Part shown: piece after piece, positions 38,376 through 46,771 of the stretch
Numbering within the stretch: the stretch's first letter is position 1
How the letters are laid out: every line of letters begins with the position of its first letter
Origin: Nocardia altamirensis NBRC 108246
Lineage (GTDB): Bacteria > Actinomycetota > Actinomycetes > Mycobacteriales > Mycobacteriaceae
Assembly: GCF_001612685.1 (NCBI RefSeq)
Contig: NZ_BDAY01000009.1
Coordinates: 62,001-126,000, forward strand
DNA length: 64,000 nucleotides
Direction: 5' to 3'
Program-made: the position numbers and the translations under genes
The notes under the pieces: model-generated
The model's input: the letters and a program-made list of their open reading frames with translations, nothing else
Databases searched by the model: none
Told to the model about the DNA's origin: nothing

Positions 38376-39569
38376 CTAAGCGGCTCGGCAGAATTCGGCG
38401 GAGGTGATGGCGAGCAAGGCGCCGATCGGGTTGTTCCAGTCGCCGTTGACCGTGGTGACCAGAGTGTGACCGCCGTCACGTGATGCCATGGCGTAGGTAA
38501 AGCCGCCTTGAACCGCGCCGCCGGTTCCGTAGACCGTGACGCCGCAGGGCAGTCGCTGTTCGAAGACGCCGCCGCTGCCGTATCGGGTCTGCGGGATCCA
38601 CCCTGCGCCGTCGGTGCTGACAGTCGTCCACATCAGGTCGTGCAGTGCGGGCGGTAGCAGTTCGCCGCCGGCCATTGCGGTGACGAAGCGGCTCAGGTCG
38701 GCCGTGGTGGACACGATCGCGCCCGCCGCCCCGGCCCACGACGGATTCATATCCGTGACGTCGTAGACGGGAGCATCGGGGTCGGCGCTCCACAGCTTCG
38801 AGTACAGCCTGCCGTGCGGGCCACGGACCTCGAATTCCGGTCCGGCCACATACGTGTCAGCGAGGCTGAGCGGGTCGATCACCAGCCGCTGTATTTCGTC
38901 GGCATAGCCACGGCCCGTTGCCTTTTCGATGATCATGCCGAGCAGGAAGTAGTTGGTGTTCGAGTAGCGCCAGCCCGCACCCGGTGCATAGTACGGCGGG
39001 TACTTCATGGTGATCCTGACAATATCCTCGGCGCCGAGGTTGTCGAAGCGGTGCTGCATGTAGTCCTTGCCAGAGAAGTTGTTCAGCATCTCCTGGTCGT
39101 CGACGGACGGGTTGGCGAGGCCGCTGGTCTGGTTCAGCAAGTGCCGCACCGTGATCGCGTTGCCGTCGTTGCCGTTGCCGCGCACCACGCCGGGCAGCCA
39201 TTTCGCCACGGTGTCATCGAGATTCAGCACGCCGGCGTCGACCAGTCGCAACACTGCCGCGGCAGTGAACGCCTTGGTGATACTGCCGACCCGGAATTGA
39301 TCGCCGCGCTCCGGCAGGCGCCCGGTACCGGTGTCGGCGAGACCTGCACGGCCCCACCAGGTTCCGGTGCTGTCGTGCACCTCCGCGACCGCGCCGGGGA
39401 GGCCGCCCGCCACGGCATGATCCAGTGCCTGCTGCACGGCAGGCTTCGCGGGTGCGGCGGCCGACGAGGGCGCACAGGCCGTCACGCCCGCCGCGGTGCC
39501 CGCGATGAGCAGGGCCGCAATGCCTGCGCGAACAGTCTTGCTTGTCGATGAGCGGTGGTTGGTCAACAT
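38376..39569 (-). CDS. Secreted serine hydrolase, beta-lactamase/DD-peptidase fold, lipoprotein
   Basis: 397 residues. A signal peptide ends at a lipobox (GVTAC, Cys32), so it is probably lipid-anchored outside the membrane. Class C-type motifs: SxxK in RVGSITKAFTAAAVLRL, YxN in WRYSNTNYFLLGMI. The C-terminal part has YGTGGAVQGGFTYAMASRDGG. It could be a DD-carboxypeptidase or esterase; true beta-lactamase activity is not implied. CGAGGAGAACC precedes the ATG. Its promoter region is a duplicate of that of the exporter at 43643-44593 and has the same repeats. Confidence 0.88.
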   Translation of the reverse strand: MLTNHRSSTSKTVRAGIAALLIAGTAAGVTACAPSSAAAPAKPAVQQALDHAVAGGLPGAVAEVHDSTGTWWGRAGLADTGTGRLPERGDQFRVGSITKAFTAAAVLRLVDAGVLNLDDTVAKWLPGVVRGNGNDGNAITVRHLLNQTSGLANPSVDDQEMLNNFSGKDYMQHRFDNLGAEDIVRITMKYPPYYAPGAGWRYSNTNYFLLGMIIEKATGRGYADEIQRLVIDPLSLADTYVAGPEFEVRGPHGRLYSKLWSADPDAPVYDVTDMNPSWAGAAGAIVSTTADLSRFVTAMAGGELLPPALHDLMWTTVSTDGAGWIPQTRYGSGGVFEQRLPCGVTVYGTGGAVQGGFTYAMASRDGGHTLVTTVNGDWNNPIGALLAITSAEFCRAA

Positions 39570-39669
39570 CTGGTTCTCCTCGAACTCCGCGACCGGGGTG
39601 GTCGCTGTCGAGAGAAAGAGTGCGGCGCTGCGGATTCATAGTGGTTGCGTCGCGGTTTCACGCGGTTAC
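39570..39669 (-). promoter_or_regulatory. SARP-type promoter with four phased direct repeats (copy C)
   Basis: Reading toward the serine hydrolase on the minus strand: GTAACC, GAAACC, GCAACC, GAATCC at 39669-39664, 39659-39654, 39648-39643 and 39637-39632, i.e. spaced 10, 11 and 11 bp. A CACTCT hexamer follows about 9 bp after the last repeat, as a -10 would in SARP promoters. The block aligns over about 100 bp with 44594-44690 and lies between the hydrolase and the SARP gene. Confidence 0.7.
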
Positions 39670-39735
39670 CTGCACCGTCTCGCCCGCACGGTTGCCAGGT
39701 CAGCCGCATTTCCCTGCGCCGACTAGGGTTTGCGG

Positions 39736-42700
39736 GTGGGAATCGAGTTGACCTTGCTGTCCGGGGTTGCACTACGCGGACAGGACATCGCGGGGCCGCG
39801 CGTGCGCAGTGTGCTCGCGCTGCTGACTACCGAGCTGCGCGCGGGATCCAGTGCGGCCCGGTTGATCGCGGGGTTGTGGCCGGACGACCTGCCGGAGAAT
39901 CCCACCAAGGCCTTGCAGGTGCTGGTGTCGCGGACGCGAGCACAGCTCGGGGCCGACCTCATCGCGAGCACGCCTACGGGCTATCGGCTGACGCTGCGTC
40001 CGGATCAGATCGACGCGACCGCGCTGGACGTGCACGCGGAAGCGGCCGAACGCCACAGCAGGGCAGGCGATCACGTGGCCGCCCTCGAGCAGGCCGCGGC
40101 GGGGCTCGCCATGTGGACCGGGGTGGTCGAGGACACCGAAGACCCGGATCCGTTGTCGGAGTTGCGTATTGCCAAGCAGCCCGTACACCGGACGCTGCAC
40201 GTCATGTTCGCGTTGACGCTGTCCCGGTTGGGCAGGTACGCCGAGGCACTCGGTCCGTTGACGGAGATCGTGGAGCGCGAACCTCGCAACGAGGAGGTGC
40301 TCGCCGAGCTGCTGCGCGCCGAAGCCGACACCGCGGGCCCCGCCGCCGCGCTCGCCCGCTACGACGACTATCGGCGGGCGCTGCGTGACGAACTGGGATC
40401 GGATCCGGGCGCCGCGCTGCAGACGATCTACAAGCAGCTGCTGCGGGCGAACGAACCCGTTGTGCGGCATGGCATCCTGCACGATCCGAACCCGCTGCTC
40501 GGCCGCGAGCCGGACATCGCGGCGGTACAAGTGCTCCTGCGGTCCGCGCGGGTCGTCGCCGTCGTCGGCCCCGGCGGTCTCGGCAAGACCCGGCTCGCCC
40601 ATGCCGTCGGCAGGACGGCCGAGCAGCGGGTGGTGCATCTGGTGCCGCTCGCAGGCGTCGCGGACGACGGCATGGTGGCTGCCGAAGTGGCCGGTGCGGT
40701 CGGCGCCGAGGCCGCCGAGGCCGCCGCCATCGCCAAGTCGCTCGGTTCCGGTCCGACGCTGCTGATCCTGGACAACTGCGAGCAGGTGCTCGACGGCGTC
40801 AGCGCGCTGGTCGCCCCGCTGGTGGCACTGACCGCGGAGCTGCGCATCCTCGTGACCAGCCGGGCGCCACTGGGATTGACCTCGGAGGCCGTGCATCTGC
40901 TTCCGGTGCTGACGCCCGCGACGGCGGCCGAGCTGTTCGCGCAGCGTGCCCGAGCGGTGCGGCCGGACGTCGTGTTGCCGCACGACGACGTCGCGGCGCT
41001 GTGCGCCGATCTGGACGGGTTGCCCTTGGCCATCGAACTGGCGGCGGCGCGGGTGCGGGTGTTGTCGGTTGCCGAGATCTCGGCACGATTGGTGGACCGG
41101 TTCGCGTTGCTGCGCAGCGGGTCTCGTGATGCGCCGCAACGCCATCGGACGCTGCACGCGGTGGTCGAGTGGAGTTGGAACCTGCTCGACGAGCATGCGC
41201 AAGAGGCGATGCGGTGGTTGTCCGTCTTTCCGGCCGGGTTCACCGCCGCGGCCGCACATCGGATACTCCACGGATCGGGCGGAAAAGTCGGCCAGGATAC
41301 GACATTGGAGATACTCGAACATCTCGTCGACCACTCGCTGATCCAGCTCGCCGAGGTCGGATCCGGCACCAGGTTCCGGATGCTGGAGTCGGTACGGGAT
41401 TTCGCGGCGACCCAGCGCGCCGAGGCAGGCGAAAACGACCGCGCATTGGCCGAATTCCTCTCCTGGGCTCGCGATTTCGGGATCAGCGTTGACGAGCTGG
41501 CGTTCACCGATCTAGGCGAGAAGAACCCTGTCCGCGCTGAGCAGGACAACCTCGTGCGCGCGCTGCGCCACGGGCTGGATCGGTCGGACGGGCCGACGGT
41601 CGCCGCCACGTGGGCGGCATTGGGTCCGTACTGGTACGTCGACGCCAACTACGCGGGCATCGCGGAGTTGGTCGGCGAATGTGCCTGGGTGCTTTCGCAT
41701 TATCGGCCCGAACCCGCCTACGTGGAGGTGACTCGAACGGCTGCGACGGTCTGCGCGCTGAGCGGAGTGACCCAGGGTGGATTCGAGCTGAGGTCGCTAC
41801 TCGTCTTACACCGCATGCCCGAAGCGCCGCCGGACACGCTCGTGCGCGCCATGGCGGTGCTGTTCCGCGCGGCGTCCGAGCTGCTCGGCCCCGACACCGC
41901 GGCGTTGGATCGGTGGTGCGCCAGCGATCAGCCGCTGCTGGCCGGATTGGCCCACCTCGTCGCGAGTTTCCGTGCGGAGCAGACCGGCGATCGAGCGGAG
42001 GCGCTCGCGGCGACGCGGCGGATGCTCGCGGCCTTCGAGCGCACCTCGAACACGTGGATGCGGTACCAAGCCCATTGCCGGATAGGCAAACTCGCGCTGC
42101 TGTCGGAACAAGGGGAACTGGCACGACAGCACGTGGAACGGGCGCTGCGACAGATCGAGGGCCACGGGCCGCGACCGGATCGCGTCGATCTGATCGTCGG
42201 ACTCGTCATGGCCGCACTCCAACTCGACGATATCGACTGCGCTGAGCAGTGGTTGGCGCAGCTGCCCGACCACGCCGATCCGTTCGCGCAGCCGTACAAG
42301 GTGATCGCCGATGCCGAGATCCGGCTCGCCCGTGGCGAAACCGACGACGGACTGCGGCGGTGGCGGGCGATCACCGAGCTCGTTGCGAGCACCTCACATC
42401 CGTACTATCGCCCGGACCCGCGCGGAATTCAGGTGTGGGCGTTGGAGATTCGAGCGGCGGCCGTTCTCGCGCACGCCTACCACGGCAGGCTCGACCTGGT
42501 CGCCGAGCTTGTCGCGGACCTGCCAGGGCAGGTGACCACACTGCTGGCACACCCGGCGACCACGCCGGGCGGCCACCTGGCAGAGCTGACCGCCTGCGGC
42601 GCAGTGCTTTCCGCACTGGCGGTGGTGGACATCGACCGAGGTCTCGGCGCGGACGGCGCCCGACTGCTCGCGCTGGCCGAGCGATTCGATCCGCCACGAC

Positions 42701-42855
42701 ACATTCAGCCGACCATGTCCAGCAGCCGAGCAAGACACCATGCCGAAAACGCCGATGGGGCGGCGTATGCCGAGAGTGTCTCGACATACGCCGCCCTGGA
42801 CGTACTCGGTCTGCGTTCCGCCGCGCTGTCCGCACTGCGACAGCGGGTGGATTAG
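39736..42855 (+). CDS. SARP/BTAD-NB-ARC-TPR regulator (copy 2, AfsR-like)
   Basis: About 1039 residues from GTG 39736. OmpR-like winged helix plus activator domain to about residue 245 (LIAGLWPDDLPENPTKALQV, STPTGYRLTLRPDQIDATAL), NB-ARC ATPase with Walker A GPGGLGKT at 278-285, Walker B LLILDNCEQVLDGV and LVTSRAPLGLTSEAV, then a TPR-like C-terminal half. It is paralogous to 29331-32717 and also has no C-terminal helix-turn-helix. It sits between a divergent serine hydrolase and a convergent DrrAB exporter that share a promoter type, so both are likely targets. Confidence 0.9.
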   Translation: MGIELTLLSGVALRGQDIAGPRVRSVLALLTTELRAGSSAARLIAGLWPDDLPENPTKALQVLVSRTRAQLGADLIASTPTGYRLTLRPDQIDATALDVHAEAAERHSRAGDHVAALEQAAAGLAMWTGVVEDTEDPDPLSELRIAKQPVHRTLHVMFALTLSRLGRYAEALGPLTEIVEREPRNEEVLAELLRAEADTAGPAAALARYDDYRRALRDELGSDPGAALQTIYKQLLRANEPVVRHGILHDPNPLLGREPDIAAVQVLLRSARVVAVVGPGGLGKTRLAHAVGRTAEQRVVHLVPLAGVADDGMVAAEVAGAVGAEAAEAAAIAKSLGSGPTLLILDNCEQVLDGVSALVAPLVALTAELRILVTSRAPLGLTSEAVHLLPVLTPATAAELFAQRARAVRPDVVLPHDDVAALCADLDGLPLAIELAAARVRVLSVAEISARLVDRFALLRSGSRDAPQRHRTLHAVVEWSWNLLDEHAQEAMRWLSVFPAGFTAAAAHRILHGSGGKVGQDTTLEILEHLVDHSLIQLAEVGSGTRFRMLESVRDFAATQRAEAGENDRALAEFLSWARDFGISVDELAFTDLGEKNPVRAEQDNLVRALRHGLDRSDGPTVAATWAALGPYWYVDANYAGIAELVGECAWVLSHYRPEPAYVEVTRTAATVCALSGVTQGGFELRSLLVLHRMPEAPPDTLVRAMAVLFRAASELLGPDTAALDRWCASDQPLLAGLAHLVASFRAEQTGDRAEALAATRRMLAAFERTSNTWMRYQAHCRIGKLALLSEQGELARQHVERALRQIEGHGPRPDRVDLIVGLVMAALQLDDIDCAEQWLAQLPDHADPFAQPYKVIADAEIRLARGETDDGLRRWRAITELVASTSHPYYRPDPRGIQVWALEIRAAAVLAHAYHGRLDLVAELVADLPGQVTTLLAHPATTPGGHLAELTACGAVLSALAVVDIDRGLGADGARLLALAERFDPPRHIQPTMSSSRARHHAENADGAAYAESVSTYAALDVLGLRSAALSALRQRVD

Positions 42856-43646
42856 CGGCCCGGCTCGCGGTTCAGCAGTTTGGTTGCGCCGAAGAAGCTC
42901 ACCGCGGTGATGGCCGCGCACCAGGCGATCGCGATCCACGCGTTGTCACCGACCTCCGTGCCGAGCAGCAGGCCGCGCAGCGACTCCATCACCGGGGTGA
43001 AGGGCTGGTGCTCGGCGATCCAGGCCAGCCAGGCAGGCATGGACTCGGTAGGCACGAAGCCACTGCCGAAGAAGGGCAGCAACATGAGCAGCATCGGCAG
43101 GTTGCTCGCGGTCTCGACACTGTCGCTGACCAGCCCCATGAGCACCGCGACCCAGGTGATCGCCATCGTCAGCATGGCGAGGATGCCCACTGCGGCAACC
43201 CATTCGAGCGGATTCGCGGTCGGGCGGAAGCCGATCGCCACGGCGATGCCGAGCACCACAGCGACGCTGAGCAGCGTCTGTACCACGCTGCCGACAACAT
43301 GCCCGGTCAGCAACGACGGCCGGAAGATGGCCATGGTGCGGAATCTCGCGACGATCCCCTGCGTCATATCCGTGCACACCGACACCGCGGTGGCCGTGGC
43401 CGCGCCCGCCACCGTCAGCAGCAGAATGCCGGGGGTGACGTAGTTGACGTAATCACCGCGGCCCGAGCCATCGCCGAGCCCGGCGCCGAGAGTGCCGCCG
43501 AAAACGTAGACGAACAGCAGCAGGAACACCACCGGCCCGACGATCAGCGGAATGGTCATGGTCGGGTACCGCACGATGTGCAACAGGCTGCGCCGCACCA
43601 TCATCGCCGAATCGGTGGCCGCGTATTTGATGGTTGCGGTGCTCAT
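42852..43646 (-). CDS. DrrB-type ABC-2 permease (copy 2)
   Basis: 264 residues, six predicted membrane helices (IPLIVGPVVFLLLFVYVFGG, GILLLTVAGAATATAVSVCT, AAITAVSFFGATKLLNREPG at the end). FVPTESMPAWLAWIAEHQPFTPVMESLRGLLLG is the ABC-2 C-terminal pattern. The ATG overlaps the stop of the ATPase gene by four bases. It is convergent with the SARP gene, whose last bases overlap its stop. Confidence 0.92.
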   Translation of the reverse strand: MSTATIKYAATDSAMMVRRSLLHIVRYPTMTIPLIVGPVVFLLLFVYVFGGTLGAGLGDGSGRGDYVNYVTPGILLLTVAGAATATAVSVCTDMTQGIVARFRTMAIFRPSLLTGHVVGSVVQTLLSVAVVLGIAVAIGFRPTANPLEWVAAVGILAMLTMAITWVAVLMGLVSDSVETASNLPMLLMLLPFFGSGFVPTESMPAWLAWIAEHQPFTPVMESLRGLLLGTEVGDNAWIAIAWCAAITAVSFFGATKLLNREPGR

Positions 43647-44593
43647 CGCACAGACTCCTTCTGGTTGCCGGTGAGGGCGAGGAAAACATCGTCGAGATCG
43701 GGGGTGTGCACGGAGAGTTCGGCGGCGTGGATGGACGCGGCCTTCAGCTTGTCCAGCAGGCTGTACAGCGCGTCGACGCCGCCGTCGCTCGGCACCTGCA
43801 GCGTCAGCTCGTCCTCGTCGCGCAGGTCGGCGTCGAGCAGGCGCGCGGCCGCCTCGTGCGTGCGCGGTTCGGCGAACCGCAAGGTGATATGTCCGCCGGG
43901 GACAAGGCGTTTCAACGCTTCCGGCGTGCCCTCGGCGACCACCTTGCCGCCGTCGATCAGCGCGATCCGATCGGCGAGCTGATCGGCCTCCTCCAGATAC
44001 TGCGTGGTGAGGAAGACCGTGGTGCCACCGGCGACCAGCTCCCTGACCAACCGCCAGACCGCCCGGCGGCTGCGCGGGTCGAGTCCGGTGGTCGGCTCAT
44101 CCAGGAACAGCACCTGCGGGTCCCCCATCAGACCCATCGCGATATCGAGCCGTCTGCGCATGCCGCCGGAGTAGGTCGACGCCGGCTTCTGCGCGGCCTC
44201 GACCAGGTCGAACTGTTCGATCAGCCGGGCAACGCGCCGCTTGCGCTCGGCGCGACCGAGATGGTGCAGTGTCGCCATCATGGCGAGGTTCTCCGCGCCC
44301 GTGAGCAGGTTGTCCACCGCGGCGAACTGGCCCGTCACGCCGATGGCGGCCCTGACCGCTTCCGGCTCGCCGGCGACATCGTGTCCCGCAACCCGGATCT
44401 CGCCGCCGTCGGCGCCGATCAGCGTGGAAAGGATCTGCACCGCAGTGGTTTTCCCGGCGCCGTTCGGGCCGAGCAGCGAAAAGATGGTGCCTGCAGGGAC
44501 TTCCAGATCGATGCCGTCGAGCACCAAGTGGTCACCGTAGGACTTGCGCAATCCGGTCGCCGTGATCGCCGGCGGCCGTGGGCTGGTCATCAT
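43643..44593 (-). CDS. DrrA-type ABC exporter ATPase (copy 2)
   Basis: 316 residues. Walker A GPNGAGKT at 42-49, signature YSGGMRRRLDIAMGL, Walker B VLFLDEPTTGLDPRSR and a DrrA-type C terminus (HTPDLDDVFLALTGNQ). CGAGGAGAAGTAC precedes the start. It is transcribed from the promoter region with four phased repeats at 44653-44690 and makes a two-gene exporter with 42852-43646. Confidence 0.92.
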   Translation of the reverse strand: MMTSPRPPAITATGLRKSYGDHLVLDGIDLEVPAGTIFSLLGPNGAGKTTAVQILSTLIGADGGEIRVAGHDVAGEPEAVRAAIGVTGQFAAVDNLLTGAENLAMMATLHHLGRAERKRRVARLIEQFDLVEAAQKPASTYSGGMRRRLDIAMGLMGDPQVLFLDEPTTGLDPRSRRAVWRLVRELVAGGTTVFLTTQYLEEADQLADRIALIDGGKVVAEGTPEALKRLVPGGHITLRFAEPRTHEAAARLLDADLRDEDELTLQVPSDGGVDALYSLLDKLKAASIHAAELSVHTPDLDDVFLALTGNQKESVR

Positions 44594-44690
44594 GTACTTC
44601 TCCTCGAATCCGCGACCCGTTGTCGCTGTCGAGGAAAAGAATGCGTGCCCCCGGATTCACCGCGGCAACACCGCGGTTTCACCGGGTTTC
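44594..44690 (-). promoter_or_regulatory. SARP-type promoter with four phased direct repeats (copy D)
   Basis: Minus-strand repeats GAAACC, GAAACC, GTTGCC, GAATCC at 44690-44685, 44680-44675, 44669-44664 and 44658-44653, spaced 10, 11 and 11 bp exactly as in copy C. The following CATTCT hexamer, CTCGACAGCGAC, GGTCGCGGA and TTCGAGGAGAA also match copy C. It drives the DrrAB exporter. Confidence 0.7.
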
Positions 44691-44772
44691 CGCAGGTGCC
44701 GAAGGAGGCCAGCACGGTCGGCTCGACAGAGCCTGCCATGGTTCCCCCTCATGGCGTCCTTCGGCAGGTAGG

Positions 44773-45048
44773 TCAGCGCGGCACCAGCATCCACGGACCC
44801 GCGTAGGGGCCGGGGCATTCGAAGTCCCACCATTCGCCGGCGAGAATGCCCTGATCCCCGCGCTCGACGCAGTCGAGGTGGTTGACGTACGGCCCGCGGA
44901 AATCGTCGCCGATCGCGGTGCCGGTTGCGTTGTCTGCCACGGCGATTGCGGTGGACGGGAGTGCACCGGCGAGCAAAGCACCTGCCAGAGCGACGGTTGC
45001 CGCCACACGTCGCGAGTTGATGCCCGATGCCCAGGCGTTGCTCTTCAT
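44773..45048 (-). CDS. Small secreted hypothetical protein
   Basis: 91 residues with an N-terminal signal peptide (RRVAATVALAGALLAGALPSTAIA) and a mature part of about 55 residues with two Cys (HLDCVERGDQG and FECPGPYAGPW). The paired Cys could form a disulfide. No known family. It lies upstream of the exporter operon and on the same strand, with a weak ribosome site. Confidence 0.7.
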   Translation of the reverse strand: MKSNAWASGINSRRVAATVALAGALLAGALPSTAIAVADNATGTAIGDDFRGPYVNHLDCVERGDQGILAGEWWDFECPGPYAGPWMLVPR

Positions 45049-45164
45049 GCGAGCAAGACTGCCAAGCCGGACTTACACCGGCGTCTCACGCGTGTCTCAC
45101 GGTGCAGGTGTGGGTATTCGGCGGACACCACCGATGTCCGGCCCGGAACATTCCGCAAACCAAA

Positions 45165-45194
45165 GAGACCCGGTCCCAAAAGGTTCCGGGTCTC
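45165..45194 (-). terminator. Hairpin after DUF4189 gene
   Basis: Inverted repeat GAGACCCGG / CCGGGTCTC (9 bp, 12-nt loop) 14 bp past the stop codon of the minus-strand gene at 45209. Confidence 0.65.
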
Positions 45195-45208
45195 CCTAGC
45201 TGACGAAG

Positions 45209-45658
45209 TCAGGACGCGTTCGCAGTGCAGAGCACCTCACTGATCGCTGTCCCCGACTTGTCCGCGGAACCGACATTGGCCAGCATCGCGGGCGGGTGAT
45301 GCTGAGCCATCGCAGTGTGGGCGGCGAACAGCGCTGCCGAACGGTTGGGTCCCGTGCCTACCGCGACCGCCCAGGTGGTCGACCGAATGGTGCTGTAGAC
45401 GAGCGCACCACAGCCATCGGACCATTCAGCCAAGACGGCACAGTCGGAGACGCCGACCGGACCGCACGAGGCGAGCGCCTCGTCCAAGGCTTGCTCGCGG
45501 CTCCGCGCATTGACACTGCTGCCGTAACTCCAGTTGTCGCCACTGAACGCGATCGCACCGTAGTAACTCGCCGCATTCGCCGTACCAGCACCGATCACGG
45601 ACCCCACCCCAAGACCCACCGCCGCCACCGCGACGACAGCCTTACCCATGAACCTCAT
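45209..45658 (-). CDS. Secreted DUF4189 protein
   Basis: About 149 residues: signal peptide (GKAVVAVAAVGLGVGSVIGAGTANA) then a DUF4189 domain (SYYGAIAFSGDNWSYGSSVN, EALASCGPVGVSDCAVLAEWSDGCGALVYS) with four conserved Cys. Such domains occur in secreted actinobacterial and proteobacterial proteins of unknown role. ATG 45658 is chosen because AAGGAAAAG lies six bases upstream; GTG 45682 is in frame. Confidence 0.85.
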   Translation of the reverse strand: MRFMGKAVVAVAAVGLGVGSVIGAGTANAASYYGAIAFSGDNWSYGSSVNARSREQALDEALASCGPVGVSDCAVLAEWSDGCGALVYSTIRSTTWAVAVGTGPNRSAALFAAHTAMAQHHPPAMLANVGSADKSGTAISEVLCTANAS

Positions 45659-45800
45659 CAACCACTTTTCCTTCGTGAACACCTACGCGAACATTGATCC
45701 CACGAATCATGGCCGACTCCACCCCAATCCCCCCAATCCGCCCCCGCAGCATCACATCCCCCCACCCCCGCCTATCACCACATCGACGAAGACGAACTCG

Positions 45801-46769
45801 CTAGTTCAGTCCGGCGTAGGAGTGGAGGCCGCTGATGACCATGTTGATGATGAAGAGGTTGAAGAGCATGGCTACGAAGCCTGCGACGTTGATCCAGGCG
45901 GCCTTGGTGTCGCGCCAGCCGGAGGTGGCGCGGGCGTGGAGGTAGGCGGCGTAGAGGACCCAGGCGATGAAGGAGCAGGTTTCCTTGGGGTCCCAGCCCC
46001 AGAAGCGGCCCCAGGCGGCTTCGGCCCAGATGGCGCCGAGGATGACGCCTGCGCCGAAGAGGGGGAAGCCGATGATGGTGGTTTTGTAGGCGAGGCGGTC
46101 CAGGGTGCGAGCATCGGGGAGGCGGCGGGCGATGGTCCCGAAGATGCCGGAGGATTCCGCGCCCTCGGGCTGGCGGACGCGGTAGAGGAACAGGAGGCTG
46201 GCAACGCCCGCGAACAGGAAGACGCCGCTGCCGATGCTGACGATGGTGACGTGCACGGGCAGCCAGAAGGATTTCAGCGCGGGGACGACCGGGGCCGCGT
46301 CGGCGTAGAGCACGGTGCCTGCGAGGAACAGCAGGATCAGCACCGGGACGAGCAGGAAGACCCACATGGCCCGGTAGCGCTGCTCACGCAGGAAGAGCAC
46401 GCCCACGAGGATCGCCGCGGCCGTCGCCATGGTGACGAACTCGTACATGTTGCCGAGCGGGAAACGGTGGGTCGCGAAGCCGCGCAACACAATCGAGGCG
46501 ATGTGCAGGGCGATGGCGACGACGAGCACCGAGAACGCGGTGTTGCCGAGGCGCTCCGAGAGCGACTTCTCCGGCGGCCCGACGACCCGGCCCGGCACCG
46601 TGGGATCGATGGCGGGACCGCCGACCGAGACGAGTTCACGCTCGGCGACCTGACGGCTGCGCGCGGTGGCGTACTGCCAGATCAGCAGCACGAGCACCAG
46701 CGCGTAGACCACGATCGCGGTCTTGAACGAGAAATCGCTGTAGCGCGCGATGGTCTCGTTGATCGGCAT
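45801..46769 (-). CDS. ccsB: Cytochrome c maturation protein CcsB/CcsA
   Basis: Membrane part of the system II haem handling and ligation complex with ResB. 322 residues with eight membrane helices. The tryptophan-rich haem-binding motif is WGRFWGWDPKETCSFIAWVL, and conserved His residues lie in ATHRFPLGNMYEF and in KAAWINVAGFVAMLFN. Start follows GGGAGAGTAGAG, 2 bp after the ResB stop. Order tlpA-ccdA-resB-ccsB equals Rv0526-Rv0529 in M. tuberculosis. Confidence 0.95.
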   Translation of the reverse strand: MPINETIARYSDFSFKTAIVVYALVLVLLIWQYATARSRQVAERELVSVGGPAIDPTVPGRVVGPPEKSLSERLGNTAFSVLVVAIALHIASIVLRGFATHRFPLGNMYEFVTMATAAAILVGVLFLREQRYRAMWVFLLVPVLILLFLAGTVLYADAAPVVPALKSFWLPVHVTIVSIGSGVFLFAGVASLLFLYRVRQPEGAESSGIFGTIARRLPDARTLDRLAYKTTIIGFPLFGAGVILGAIWAEAAWGRFWGWDPKETCSFIAWVLYAAYLHARATSGWRDTKAAWINVAGFVAMLFNLFIINMVISGLHSYAGLN

Positions 46770-46771
46770 CT

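Noticed and set aside
38376..39569. Serine hydrolase as a beta-lactamase resistance gene
   Set aside because: It has SxxK and YxN motifs shared with DD-peptidases and esterases; nothing specific to beta-lactamases is seen.
25921..45140. A shared 15-mer CGATGTCCGGCCCGG near 25923 and 45132
   Set aside because: The flanks do not align, and short GC-rich matches are expected by chance in 64 kb.
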